From Dryococelus australis (Eukaryota; Arthropoda; Insecta; Phasmatodea; Phasmatidae), in assembly GCA_029891345.1 (NCBI GenBank), contig CM057009.1, positions 87,033,916-87,097,915 of the forward strand: a DNA stretch of 64,000 nt. The letters run 5' to 3'. Position 1 is the first letter of the stretch. Every line of letters begins with the position of its first letter. Positions 20,286-33,060 of this stretch are shown here, one piece after another. The notes under the pieces were generated by a model. It searched no databases, was not told where the DNA came from, and was given only the letters and a program-made list of their open reading frames with translations. Position numbers and translations under genes: made by a program.

Positions 20286-23200
20286 AAATAAACAAATCAC
20301 TCGCACCAATGCCGGATTATCCAGGAAATCAGGGAAATTCTGGATGAAGGGGTGATTGAACGATCGGAGAGTAACTTTAATTCAGCGATAACAGACGCCC
20401 CCAAACAGGGTGGGATGTGCTCCCCTGCCTTATATCTACATCAAAGATACCCTCAACACCCTGGGGCAGGTGAAGGTCTTAACCACAATCGACTTGAGAA
20501 GCAGCTACTGGCAAGTGCTAGTACCCCCAGCAGAACGCCACAAGACGGCATTCACTGCCCCCGACGGCCGCCGCTTACAATTCTAGGCGATGCCGTTAGG
20601 GCTAAAGTGCACTCTCCCGATGTTTCAAGCTATGATGGTTCGTGTCTTGAACTGGTTCATAGGCGAGTTCGCCCTAGCCTAATTAAATGACGCCATCGTT
20701 TGGTCCTGCTCATGAGAGGAGTATATCAACCACTTGTCTTTAGTCCTGGAATGTCTGGCCATCAATGTACTTACCTGCGCAAACAAGAAGTGTCATCTCG
20801 GTAAACCTAACCTCAAATTTCTAGGAACCACTCCAACTGATCACCGACTACCCTATTCCAACTACCCAAAAGCAGCTGCGAAAGTTCTTTGACTTGGTCA
20901 GCTGTCTCAGGGAGCTAATATCCGAGTTTGCTATTGATACTGCACAACTTACGTAGCCGATGCCACCCAGTATTCGATAGAGATGGAAGGGCGAACAGCA
21001 AGCCAATTTTGACGATCTGAAAAACAGCTTTTTGTGAGTGGCCTGCCCTGGCCAGATACGACTCGACCCGGCACCTCTATGTGCAGACTGACGCCAGTGA
21101 GAAGGGACTCGGGGTCGTCACATTTTCGCTGACTGATGATGGAAGTCGACACATAATTGATTTTGGTACCACCAAGTTCGGCCTGGTGGAGCAGAAATAC
21201 GATGTTAATGAGAGGGAGTGCCTCGCCATGGTGTGGGAATTTAGAAAGTACAGTCCATTATTGGAGTAAAGGCATTTTACCCTATGCATGGACAACTGCT
21301 GCCTGCTGTGGCTACCTACTATAAAAGCGAGCCGTAGCAAGTTGACTCGCTGGGCACTACTGCTCTAGTCATACGACTTCGAGGTTCAGCATGTCGCCAG
21401 AGTCGAGAACCAGCTAGCCGACTACCTGACTCGTTCGGCAGGCAAAGAAACGGTGCACAACGAGGGCGAGTGGGATGGAATTCATCCCCCCTTTGTGTGA
21501 CACGTCAAACCTGTCAGTGGTGCAGTGTGTCAATATTACAGCACTGTCAACTGCCTTGACCTTGACAGCCCTGTGTGACGAGGTACAGAGAGAACAACAA
21601 GGGTGCCCAATTGCAAGTAAGTGGAGAGAGGAATGTGCATGGCAAACAGAAGAAAATTGGTGTGTTGTGGAAAGATGTGTGGAATCGTGGCAAAATGTAA
21701 ACAGTAACACATGACATGTGTTTGTTCTGCCTGCCACACATGACACCGTGTTGCATCTCGCCAATGCTAGTCACTTGTCTGGACATCCCGGGGCTGCACA
21801 GACCAGACACAATGTGTGCAAGTACTTCTACGGGCTGGGAGTTGCACTACAAGTAAGGCCATTAGTGAGGGAGTGTGTCACATGCAATCATTTCAAGAGC
21901 AGACGAGGCGACGGGCTACAGCAACAGCCACCTAAGCGGAGTGAGCCATTCGAGACAGTAGTGCTCTACCTGATGGAGCCCTAACTCCGAACACCGAATG
22001 GCAAGCGGTTTGTTTTAGTAGTGACAGACCTGTTCTCTCGGTGGCTAGAGGTGTACCCCATTTCCAGTGCGCGTGTACGCGGAACTGGTAAACAACTTGA
22101 AAATTAATTTTTCACCCACTGGGGTTATCCCTGCACTGTGTTGAGCGATAATGGAATACAATTTACAGGAAGTGTCTGGATGGAGTTCTGTACATGCTGG
22201 GGCGTACAACATCACACGACTGCTGTGTACCATCCAATGGCCAATACCACAGAATGTTATAATCAGGAAGTAAAAAAAAAAATATGCTTTAGTGTCGGAG
22301 ATAACCACATGTATTGAACAGGGAACCCCCAAGCAGCTTCGATTGCATTGAGAATATGTGTCAGCTAGGCGATGGGGAAAACTCTGGTCCACATTCTTCA
22401 ACGCCATGACTTACCCCTCCCAGGTGAGTTCACCAGCGGATTGATGGAGAGTGCTGCGCCCCAAGGAGAGGCAGAGAAGGGATCAAGAGAAAGGGTGATG
22501 CACGAGGCGAGGGAGACAACACAGCAACACTGCCCAGCGGACTCCGAATACCCCTGGCCCCCTCCACACCTGTTTCCAGGACAGCTTGTCTACGTGGGAA
22601 CCCACACCCAGTAAGTTGGACAGCAGTGTTTTTGCGCGGGATTTGCAGCGAAAGGGAGCGGCCCTCATATTGTGATGTCGGCACAAGGTAACACCTGCTA
22701 CAAAGTGAGGTGAAGTCGCCGCCGACATGCCATTTTTCACTACGTCACATTACGGCTTGTAACTGCTGGACTCGTGACTCCCGATGCTGCTGTAGACGAG
22801 ATACCTGCTACCTCGCCCAGCTATACTCCCATCACATCTGGCATAAACAGAGGGCAGACAACACCACGTGCGACGACCACTGATGCACCCGATGGAACAT
22901 CTACATGGGACTCAGAAAGGAATGCTGCCAAGGAAACCCCATGCATTCCAGACATCATGCAGCTGCTTTCCGTGGCAATCCATGATGTCACCGAGGACGA
23001 GTAGGGTGGGCCACCTGAGAACGGCCGGGACCCACCCGAGGGCATCGTGACACTGAGAAGACACAGTTCGAGCACGATACCTTGGCAGCAGCGGTAGGCC
23101 CTTTTGCCAAGGATGGGGGATGCCCAAATGTCGAGTCTGTGCCACCTGCATTATAGCAGCAACCGCAGCAGTGACAAGTCCGATAAGGGGGAAATTTCAT

Positions 23201-23450
23201 CCCCTCCCTACCTCTCGAAGAGAGCATGTGTTATCTGGCGTATCAAGTGTACAGCCTGTGGGTGCGGAGGAATGCCAAGCGCAGCTGTCAAAACACGGCC
23301 GGCCATGCAGGAGCAACAGCAGCAGCCCTACCCACTTTCACCTCAGCAAGTCTACAACCTGTGTTCAAGGGGGAAGATACGCCCTCCACTGTGATGTTGC
23401 AGTGAAGAGGATAGATGGCATCTAGTGAACGGCTTAAAAAGGAGGGGCGT
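20286..23450 (+). mobile_element. Ty3/gypsy-like LTR-element fossil A (pol region)
   Basis: Parts in order on the plus strand: reverse transcriptase from about 20,290 (REILDEGVIERSESNFNSAI; then DLRSSYWQVLVPPAERHKT at about 20,490-20,545), RNase H (QTDASEKGLGVV, about 21,083), integrase zinc domain (HLSGHPGAAQTRH then CVTCNHFKSR, 21,770-21,905), integrase core (VVTDLFSRWLEVYP, about 22,018; SDNGIQFTG, about 22,145) and a C-terminal part with FPGQLVYVGTHT and SGPHIVMSAQG (22,573-22,680), then a Pro/Thr/Ser-rich tail to about 23,450. This RT-RNaseH-IN order is that of Metaviridae-like elements. No gag or LTRs were seen, so it is internal-only. Broken in roughly ten or more places; old. It belongs with B and C by its integrase tail. 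Confidence 0.8.
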
Positions 23451-25595
23451 ACGACATGGACTGTATCCCCTGCCGTAAGCCTGTTCACCACGTCGCCATC
23501 TTGAAGCCACAACAAGCTGTCTTTGTACCACGTGTGGACGGTGTAGCAGAAGCCACCATCGCGCATTTGTGCACAAGTGCGTAATATGCAGTGCTGCTAA
23601 GTGTAAAGTGTTGTATGTTTTATTTTGAGAGTTAATATTATTATTAAAGCCAGTGAGTACATCACAGAGTTCTATCGCTCATGTAATAGTGTGCATGCGA
23701 TGTTTGTTTTGATTCTGCAGTGTTGTTATTTTTCATTCAGCGTTATTGTGTACCAGTGTGGCACAAAGTGTGTTGTTATTAATCTTGTTCCCCTTGTAAC
23801 TTTACCTACATGTAAGTACCGAGACAAACAGTCTCTCTGTATATTTTTAAAGGGTCATGCTTTGTGTTAATAATATTTGTAATTAATGAAGTGTTATAAC
23901 ATGTAATGTGCCAAAATGGCCCATGTGCTCCACGCACCATTTATTTGTGTCACGTGATAAGAGACACACATAAAGTTTAAACAAACCATATCAGCAGAGT
24001 GCTGATATTTATGAAGAATTACTTATGTATGAACTGTGTGATAAACATGTCACAATAAAAAACTGCCAACCCTTACCCAAAGAGACAGTACTGAAATACT
24101 GACCAATGCTGGTAATACCAAATGGTTGGTTATTGAACCAACCGGTGCATATGGTGTGCGACCATATAGCCAGAAATTTAAGAAATACCATAAAGTTTAT
24201 TGGGTATTTCTTTAGCTTTTAAAACTAGTCATAAGATGTTTTGCCATGAATATTATGTTTACTAAAAAAATAGGTTGAGTGGGGAAAGAGCCCCGCAAGC
24301 AGAAACAGGATGAAACTACCTACACAAAAGTGAGGAAAGATAGCCATGGCAATCAGAGTGGTCCAACGTGTTTTTATTTTAGTAACTTTTTCTATGTAAA
24401 ATATTTAGTCTTGATAAAGGCTGTGTTAATACTTTCATTTCATCAGCCTATACGGCTATCAACTTCAATTCATTTTCTTTTTTGTCTATTTATTAAATCA
24501 CACCACGTGATATGTTGGCGGCAGTTACAACTGGAAACCTGTGGGCATCACACAAAATGCTAGTTAGTCTGGTACTCGTCTTCAGGCGAGGTGGCCACCA
24601 TGCATTATTTCTGTTATATTTTCTTGCCTTTTATTGCTCGAACTGTTTGTGGTTTGTTTAGTTGCACTGTTCATTTTCCCATTTCACTGGTTGTTCGCAG
24701 TTGTCTGTAGTGTAGTTGCTCAATTGGCTGGACTGACGACGTCATCGGCAGTAGTGATTTCCAAACTCATATTTCGTGACGAAGTCCTGAGGTATCAGAC
24801 GTAAACAACATGGACAAAGTAGCACCAGAGTGCTATCTTCTATCTGGCCAGCCATGGTCTGTTATGTAAACAAACCCACACATGATCACAGATGCACAGC
24901 ACAGAAGCACTATTGTACACAGCATGGCGTGGGTGTTTCGAGTCGCAGCTGTCCCTGCTCGGCGGGGCACAAGAGTTAATGCATGGCACGCTCAACTGAT
25001 GCATGGTGCATAACGGGTGGTCAGTTGGTCGCCAGTGCGCGGATAGTATGGGAAAAGGAGGAGGAACATCCTGCCCGATTGTTCCTCATAATCTTCATTT
25101 ATCCCCGCTACTCCTTCGTGCTGTGTTTCACAGATGGAGGGGGTTGGCATGCTGCGACTCACATCAGTTCTTTGTCCCACTGCTGTGTCGTCACAATGTC
25201 TCAAAATGGCCACTGCGCTGTCCACGTGCTCGCCTTCCTGCAGTAATGGCGGACACTCACTGCTTTCCTCTGCTGACCATGTGCCACTTTTTCCGACATT
25301 GGTTCTGATAACTAAAAGAGTCTATTGTAGTTAATGATTGATGCAAATTGACGGTAGGCTCGTGGAGCAAAGTGCTTAATTCTAGGGTTGGGAGTTTGAG
25401 TAGGTATTTTCCTGCGATTTCTCACCAAACTCTCATGTTGAATGTGTGTGTCAGACATTGAGGAATGCAATACCAAATCGGTGATGTAGAGCAGACCCCT
25501 TCTTCCAGAGTCATGTACCGACAGCCACAGCGATATCCTTAGAGGGTTGCTATGTCCGTCGTGATGAAAATTATGTTACCAGTTGTCGTCAGCCT
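23451..25595. other. Intergenic DNA without recognisable gene
   Basis: No coding sequence supported. It holds a perfect small hairpin, ATATCAGCA/TGCTGATAT (23,988-24,008), and GC-richer stretches near 24,900-25,330 in which overlapping frames in several phases (24983-25246, 25003-25308) show no family features. Part may be the 3' LTR or flank of element A, but I found no matching repeat. Confidence 0.4.
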
Positions 25596-26632
25596 GTTTG
25601 CCCGCTGTCCACCGCATCTGCAGCAGAGAGCCGTACACTACAATGCACGGTAGCGTGTTGTGACCAGCAGAGGTGCAAGTGCAGCGCAGAGTGTGTGTGT
25701 TCCAGATGCAATGAAATGAAGAGTGGGGCAGTGGCCATATGGCCACATGCGCAGCTGCGCAAGGATACAGGAAAGAGACCCGTATACTTTAATTTTTCTT
25801 AATATTTCATTAACATGGCTAGTGTGATTATAAATAGTCATGTGCAAGGGAAAGGACACCCATAAGAGCATTTACAAAGCCCTAAAGTTATTATTAAATG
25901 ATATTGCAATGTGTTTTGGTAGTGTACTTCATTCGCATTTTCATCCACACATCATCCGACTTGTTTTGCAGTGCATTATGTTTTGTTGACATGCTAGAGA
26001 ATATTTATGAGTGTTAATGCAAGTGTTGTAGCATTAAGTCTAGCTGTAGGAGTGTAAGGTAACAGAAAGTAGTTCTAAGTGGCACGATGTGGTGGCAACC
26101 CTGGCGAGTTTGCCATGATGCTAAGACTGTAGACATTGAGAACTTGGAGAGGCCGGTCACGTATTGTTTGGTTCGGCACCTGGGCAGCGTTTATCACTTG
26201 TACCAATCATTTTACACTGCAATATTCTCCTATTATAACAGGAACCTTTTTTTTTTGCAGTCCACCTGGGACACCATAACTCACCTTCTCCAGGTTTGCA
26301 TTGCTTGGAGGAGTTTTAACCTATACTAAGTAACGCACACACATTCGTAACATTTTCAACTGCAATACCGCTACCGACCAGTATTCATGTAAAGGCATTA
26401 AAGGCATGTAAGCATTCACCTAAATAAATGGCATTATGTGAACCGAGTGATTTTATTTAAGGTAATCCGCAAGACATTTCTTGGACGAGCCCTTCTAATT
26501 TCCCACCAACCCGTACTTTTGTATGGACTTTCAGCTTGCGTTGGCAAGTATGACAGTGAAAAGTAACATAGGCATTTGAATAGGCTAGATAATTCACAGT
26601 GTAACATGCTATACAGTTCATCAATCTACAGC
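25596..26632 (+). repeat. Left LTR of element B
   Basis: Shares TTTGCCCGCTGTCCAC at its start and TAGATAATTCACAGT and TCATCAATCTACAGC near its end with the copy at 28,706-29,757. It contains a TATA box (TTATAAATAG, about 25,830) and an AATAAA polyadenylation signal (about 26,424) in the plus orientation, as expected of an LTR with U3-R-U5. Confidence 0.75.
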
Positions 26633-28644
26633 CACAACTGTTACCACAGAAACGATTTGTATGGACGTACGAAGCAGAGCAGGCCCGACCTGTCACATGA
26701 TGTGCCGCAGTTCGTGACAGAATGTGTGAAATGTCAACAGTTCAAGTCGCGGTGCACAAATGGCGCTCAGCAGTAGCAGGCAAGGATGCCGAAAAGTTTG
26801 TTCGAAACAATTAGCTTGGATCTCATGCTCCCTTACCACATGTCTGCTGGGGGTACGAGGTTCATACTCGTGTTGACAGATAATTATTCAAGATGGACCG
26901 AGACCTATGCAATCAGTAGACCACGAGTGTAAAATATAGTGGAGCCATAGCAGAATGAGATTCTCGCACACTGGGGGTACCCAAGATAAATTTTGACCGA
27001 TAATGGTACACAATTCTCAGGGAGGAAATGGCAAGAGTTATGCAACTGGTGGCGGGTACACCCTCTAAAACAGCTGTTTATCATGCACGGGCCAACCCCA
27101 TGGAACATCGCAACCAAGGCCTCAAGATGCAGTTGCGACTAGTGTGGGCAAGAAACACAACAGCTAAGGCTGAACACCAGCCCGCTGCCCTATATACCCT
27201 CTGCTGGCGAGTGAATGCTGCCACAGGAAGGACAACTGTGAGTGTGCTGTTGGGAAGAAATCTCACATTACCAGACTAATGCAACTGCCCCAAGAACACA
27301 GCAACCAACACCTCGAAGAGCAGAGTTCAGCAGTGCGAGAATCGCATGCAAAGGTGGCACGAGCAAAGGGAGTACCAGAGGAGGTATGCAGTGAGGTGGG
27401 TCCTGCCAAGTACGAGACCACCACCTGCTTTGCAAGAAGGAGAATGTGTGTATTTGCGATCCCACCCACGGTCAGCTACCTGGCAGAACTTCTGCATGGG
27501 CCTGACAGCAAAATGGAGCGGCCCACATGTAATTGCGTGGAGTGTTGGACCGACCACATACATGGTACAGTTGGGAAGGAAGTTGCTGAGAATACTTAGG
27601 GATAACATCAGACACATCGCAGGAGACATCAGGAGGGGGTATCCACCTGGTGCTTCACAGCCCCACGACGGCAACGAACACATCTAGCTCCAGGAAGGAG
27701 CAAAGGAGTAGGAAGGAGAGTTGGCACGACCCAACAGAGGCTGACAACCAGTGATAGCAGTCTCGCCGATGCCGGACGACGTAAGGTCCACCAGGCCCGG
27801 GAACTTGATATCACAGAGCAGAGCGCAATAACAACGGAGGAGGCGAGATCAACACAGATTGCTAACTACAACAGCCTGCAAGTAACTGCAACACAGAGTA
27901 AAATAGAAGGGCAGGAGAGGAGAAGTTTGGCCCAGACAATGCTCGATGGTGTCACCGATGCCAATCAAGGGGAGAAGGAGAGGTGCATGGAAGGTATGAC
28001 TGCACCTTCAAGAAGGACAGCAGCAAAGGGTGCAGTGATACCGACGATGCCTGTAATAGTGGTGACCATGGGGGCTCGTCCGAAGGTTAGCCCCAACATG
28101 TTCGATGGTGCTCTGCATACAAGCCACACCATTCGAACATAAGCACTGCAACTGATGCTTACAGTTCCAGCAGAAATGTGCAAGGAGATGGTCCGATTCC
28201 TGACATCGCAACGCACCCAGGCGAGGGTGAAACACTACATGGAAGAGGAGATGCAATGGAAGGGCAAGTCAGCACGAGAACGGGTCGAACCCATGCTAAC
28301 GAGAAAGAGGGGAGCAGCTCCGGACAAGAAGAGATGCAACAAGAGCACAGGAGAGAGCACAGAGTAGCAATGATGGTGAGGATGAGTCGACCAGCTCTTG
28401 CGTCCTGGGTTTGGTCGCGGAGGCAGAGACATCCGCCAACAGCATGTACGACCTGCAGAGCTGTTTTGGCACCTTGCCGGCCAGTATGGGAGCAGAGGAC
28501 AGTCAACAGGGAGCAGCTGCAGCAGTCGTCACCAACATGTGGAGGGGAGGCATCTAGTTGCCCCCATCACCTGCATCCACGATGGCAGGTGGGTAGGCAA
28601 TGTCCCTGCTGCCATTGAAAATACCACAGCTGCAAACTGTCTCA

Positions 28645-28671
28645 AAAAAGATGGGGTGGGGGGAAGAGGGC
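28645..28671 (+). promoter_or_regulatory. Polypurine tract of element B
   Basis: AAAAAAGATGGGGTGGGGGG followed by AAGAGGG, ending about 35 bases before the alignable start of the right LTR. LTR elements use such a tract to prime plus-strand DNA. The gap suggests the true LTR edge lies a little left of the alignable part. Confidence 0.5.
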
Positions 28672-28705
28672 TTTTGACATGAGCCGAGCTCCCGGCCCTT
28701 AGACA

Positions 28706-29757
28706 GTTTGCCCGCTGTCCACATCATCTGCAGCAGAAAGCCGCACTCAACCAAGTGCAGTAGTGCGTCGGTGACCAGCAGAGGAGCAAGTGCAGTGCAA
28801 TGTGTGTATTTTCCAGGAGCAATGCATTGCAGAGTGGGACAGTGGCCATGCAGCGTCGTGCACAGTAGTGCAAGGATACAGGAAAGAGTACCATGTACTT
28901 TAATTTTTCCTAATATTACATTAAAATGGCTAGGGTGATTATAAATAGTTACGTGCAAGGGAAAGAACACCTGTAAGAGCATTTAGAAAGCCCTAAAGTT
29001 ATTATTAAATTATATTGCAATGTGTTTTGGAAGTGTACTTCATTCACCTGTTTTCATCAACACATCAACCCAGTTGTTTTGCAGTGTATTATGTTTTGTT
29101 GTTATGTTAGAGAACACTTATGAGCGTAAATGCAATAGTCGCAGTATTAAGCATTGTTGTGTGAGTGCAAGAAGTAATTCCACATGGTGCGATGTGGCGG
29201 CAACCCCTGGTGAGCACGCCATGATGGAAATACAGTAGATGTTTAGAACTCAGAGAGGCCGATCACGTACCATTCGATTCTGCACCAGGGTGGCATTCAT
29301 CACTTGTACCAATCAATTTTCACCGCAATAGTCTCGTAGTATAAAAGAAATCATTTTTTTTGCAATCCGGCCGGGACACTGCCTCTCACCTTCTCCAGGT
29401 TTGCATCGCCTGGAGGAGTTTTAACATGCCCTAAGTACGGCACGGGCCTTCATGCTATTTTCAACTGCATCACCCCTTCCGATTGGTAACTGTTAGGTAT
29501 CTATTCATGTAAAGTGTTGCTCTTAGAGGCATATAAGCAATCGTCTAAATAAATGGCATTACGTGAGCAGAGTTCTCTTATTTAAGATAAATCTCAAGAC
29601 ATTTCAGGGATGGGCCCTTCTGTTTTCCCGCCAATCCGCACGTGTGTATTGGCTTTCGGCTTTTGTTTGCAAGTATTACAGTGAAAAGTAGCATAGGTGT
29701 GTGAATACCCTAGATAATTCACAGTATAGCACGCAATACATTTCATCAATCTACAGC
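28706..29757 (+). repeat. Right LTR of element B
   Basis: Partner of the left LTR, about 1.05 kb. The TATA box (TTATAAATAG, about 28,940) and AATAAA (about 29,549) are conserved at the same internal positions, and the block CCCTAAAGTTATTATTAAAT is shared. Confidence 0.75.
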
Positions 29758-31450
29758 ACGAGCAGTGATGCAGCACACTGGAGGATAGCTGTTTTGGTCG
29801 TCGGCCACTTCAACGGCACTAGGTCTGGATATTGCCTGGTGCCCACGTAAAATACCTCGTTCCAGCACCCTCACCCAGAAAACCTCTCACACCTCAAAAT
29901 TCTGAAGTTTATAATTTTCACTCTGACCAATGGACACCATCTGCTGGCCTAAGTGCACTCCTTTCTGAGCACTTGTACACCGTCAAATGACTTGCCCGAA
30001 TGTGTGGCCAAATCTCACTTCTTCCTGAGCACTCGACTAGCATCACAGTGCTATGCTTATTATGCAGAGAGGTCTTGTGGCTACTCACATGTCCATTAAT
30101 TAGTTGAAGAAGATACAAAACACTCTGAAAAAACTTGGCATAGTGCACTATATGGCGATAAAGGTGGGATCCTAACCCCTATGGCCCGTAGGCAACCGAA
30201 ATGAAAGTACTTCTCAAGTAATTTTAAGGGGTTTTATTAATGTTCCTCCAGGAAACAACATACACACTTGCTGGGGTTTACCCTCTGCCAGTGTATTACA
30301 GACAAAACGGTTTTTGGGCACAAATAATTATGTGGAAAAATAAAGCCTTCCCAGGCAATGCTATTCCATGGGAAGGGAAGAGTGGAGATTCATGGGCGGC
30401 TGAAGTAAACGAGATTCCGGTAAGCTAAAGTTTATTGTAGAGAAAATTATTAGTTCAAGATTTGATGCGCCGCCCTAGCACGCCAACACGACCCCGTTGG
30501 TCAACATGTCAACCTTCTTGAGACACGGTAGAATGTCTAACAGGTCCAGTGCTGCGTTCTGGCCAGTTTGGTGGGCAAGCAAGTAGCGCGGACTACTTTC
30601 TTATGCACAAAACTCTGCAAAAATACATACACATTGCTCTACTGCTTGCAACTCCTGCAAAATCAATACACTAAGCATATCAACCCTTTAATGAATCATA
30701 ATACACTGCATGAGGTGAAATGGGGTGAAACATGTGATAAATGGAATTAATATAAAAATAGAAATGAGTACATTGAGACCTGCGGGGGCACTTAAACATG
30801 TAAGTGCTGTTCTTATGCATCTTTCATGACTTGGCATCCATGAGCATTTCTAAGTTAATGAATATTTGCTTACCTCGGATTTCACCCGATTTCCTTCCAA
30901 ACACGCGTGCTTGGGCGCACGTGGTTGCACTACACCTTGCACTGGCTTGCTCTGCACTTGTTCTCCCATCACGAGCGCTTAAATAACCATACTGGCTGCA
31001 CTCTAAAGTAGCTTTTTCGGTGGCTGATTCAGTGCACTGCTGGACCGGTGTGCATGAGCACCCAGTAGAGTGCTGCTCCCTGCAGCGGTTGCCGGTTATA
31101 GAGGGCAAATGGGCTCGGGGGAAGCAGCTGGTGTCAAAAGCCCCCTCCCCCCTTCGAGACCATTTTCACCCGTCAACTCACTCGCAAGCAAGAGCACCTC
31201 TTATCCTTGTGGCGAGAATGCATCACGTTGTCTTCCCTATGTGCTGGCAGTTTGTTGATCTTCTGCTACTGCTGCTGGACCTGCACTCTGCCGTGCACTG
31301 TGATAACACTGCACGTGGTGCAGTCCCCTAGTGGCTGTCTTTTTCTCTTGGATCAGATGAGAAGTAGCAAGTTGGCTAACCTGCTACTCTCACTGTCCTC
31401 TTCACTACTTGCTTCGTCACCTCCCTTATTGCCTTACTGTTGCTGAGACT
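29758..31450. other. Flanking DNA, possibly LTR of element C
   Basis: No coding sequence supported. On the minus strand a polyadenylation-like AATAAAAC lies at about 30,231-30,238. Given the minus-strand integrase of element C to the right, part of this stretch may be its 3' LTR; no matching second copy was seen, so this stays a guess. GC content rises towards 31 kb. Confidence 0.3.
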
Positions 31451-33060
31451 AGTTTTCGAGCTGGTAGTACTGTTCTTGCAGGCAAGTTTTACTTTCTGGT
31501 CTCCAGATCAACTTATCTTGCCGTTCTGGTTGAAGGCTTTTCCATGGAGGGGGCCAGCTTCTCCCCTTCCATGCCTTCTGGAGGTAGTCTTGGGGCTTCC
31601 TCCCACCTTTTAGCCTGAATGGTTGCAATTGATGGCACTATGCCATCAGATTCATGGATGCAAGTCGCCGGGCTTAACCCTGACAATGCCGAAACGTTGG
31701 ATGCCACCAGATCCCCTTTGTCTTCTGCCAATATACCTTCCATCAATGCCATACCATCATCCCTGGCCGGGACTTCACCAGAGGGCTCATCAGCACCTCC
31801 ACCGTCGTAGGGCGCCTAGTCGTCCACTTCCTTATGCTGCAGTCCTGCTCCTGCGTGCTTGCTATGTTAACAGGGGGGGTTCTTTCTCCCACTCCCCTTG
31901 CCACTTTGTCGTCCATGCTCGACATTGTGATCTTATTCACTGCGGTGCTGGCATGACTTGGACCCCTGGTGAACCCCGTAGTGTTTGGCGTCGGTATCTA
32001 GTCGTCATCTGGTGGTCTTTTCTCCTCAGGAGGTCTCAGACCATTCTCCACATCACTTACTACCTGCCGTTGCTGGTCGCGAGCTTGGCCGTCCTGGCCA
32101 GTTTCCTCCTCCTGATCATGCTGATCGAGGAATTCTTAGGCAGATGCCCGGATATCGTCCTGGTGCATTCTGATCGTTTTCCTCCCTACTCTGGTCAGCT
32201 AGGTTGTTGGACCAATCGCTTTAATTATGTGGTGTGGGCCTGCCCACTTTTGTGCCAGTCCCACACAGACATTTTTACATACTGCCGACTGTCGATGTGC
32301 CTTGAGGTACACAACTTGCCCTGGTACTAGAGTGGCTGCCATTCTCTTACTTTGTGGCAGCCACCTGGTTGCATACCGCACCTGCTATTCCCATTTCTTG
32401 CAGTACCTACAGCATCGCCTATCCTCTCATGAACCACTGGTTTTGGTTTCGCTGCTATTCTTTGCACGTGGACAGTTCCATTTGCTGGGAAGCTGGATAT
32501 TTTTCTCAATAGACCTTGAAAGGGGGATTTTCCTGTTGCGGCATTCCTGTGGCAGAGCATGAAGTGTGTGGCGGGCAAGTGTTCAGCCTAGCTGGTATTC
32601 TGCTCGCCCACATGGAGCCGGAATTTCGCCTTCTACTCCTGGTTACACCGCTCTGTGGAGTTCGCACAGGGGTAATAAATCGCCGTCTTGATGTGCCGTA
32701 CTCCCCAGACCGTGCATAGTTCCCGCCAATATTTTCCAGTAAACTCTGTCTTGTTTGTGCGCTATTGATCAGATATGCATCCACCCAGTGTGAGAAGCTG
32801 TCTGTCACAACCAATATAAACTTCTTGCCCTAAACTGATTTGGGGTATGGTCCCATTAAATCTAGCATACAGTGTCGAATGACTTTTGTGGCTGCCTAGA
32901 CTGCTGTTGTTGGCAGACGTCTGTCTGGCGCATCTTGAATAAGTTGCACTTATTACACCACCTTATGTCATTCCTTATGCAATGGGTTAGGCCGGGTTAG
33001 AATAAGCATTCTAGGGCATTATTAACAATTTTCTTGGCTCCTGGGTGACCCAGTGTTCTA
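31451..33060 (-). mobile_element. Ty3/gypsy-like LTR-element fossil C (integrase part)
   Basis: Minus strand. Integrase core start VVTDSFSHWVDAYLI (about 32,814-32,770) and C-terminal domain with LVPGQVVYLKAHRQSAVCKN and QKWAGPHHIIKAIGPTT (32,381-32,199), then a Pro/Arg/Ser-rich tail to about 31,500. The pattern (VYL-x-H-x-x-S-A, K-W-x-G-P-H, G-P-T-T) matches the tails of A and B, so the three are one family. The HHCC region should lie near 32,900-33,000, where His/Cys-rich traces are seen. Many breaks; 5' part absent. Confidence 0.65.

Larger units (their letters stand above)
25596..29757 (+). mobile_element. LTR-element fossil B, Ty3/gypsy-like, internally deleted
   Basis: Two long direct repeats of about 1.04 kb (25,596-26,632 and 28,706-29,757) flank a 2.1-kb interior. 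The interior carries only the end of pol: integrase zinc knuckle (CVKCQQFKSR, about 26,727), core pieces (LVLTDNYSRW, about 26,868; LTDNGTQFSG, about 26,995) and C-terminal region (KWSGPHVI, about 27,513), then a Ser/Thr/Glu-rich tail. A polypurine tract (28,645-28,670) lies just before the right repeat. gag, protease and reverse transcriptase are absent, so this copy looks non-autonomous. In the best-aligned LTR stretch roughly one base in ten differs; an old insertion. Many breaks. Confidence 0.75.

Noticed and set aside
25355-25410. SINE-like A/B boxes (GTGGAGCAAAGTGCTTAA; GGTTGGGAGTTTGAG)
   Set aside because: B box deviates too much from GGTTCRANYCC and no ends or target duplication were found.
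31020-32330. Several long plus-strand frames (for example 31623-32330, 235 codons)
   Set aside because: They lie antisense to the integrase of element C and have no family features; GC-rich decayed retroelement DNA often leaves such openings.
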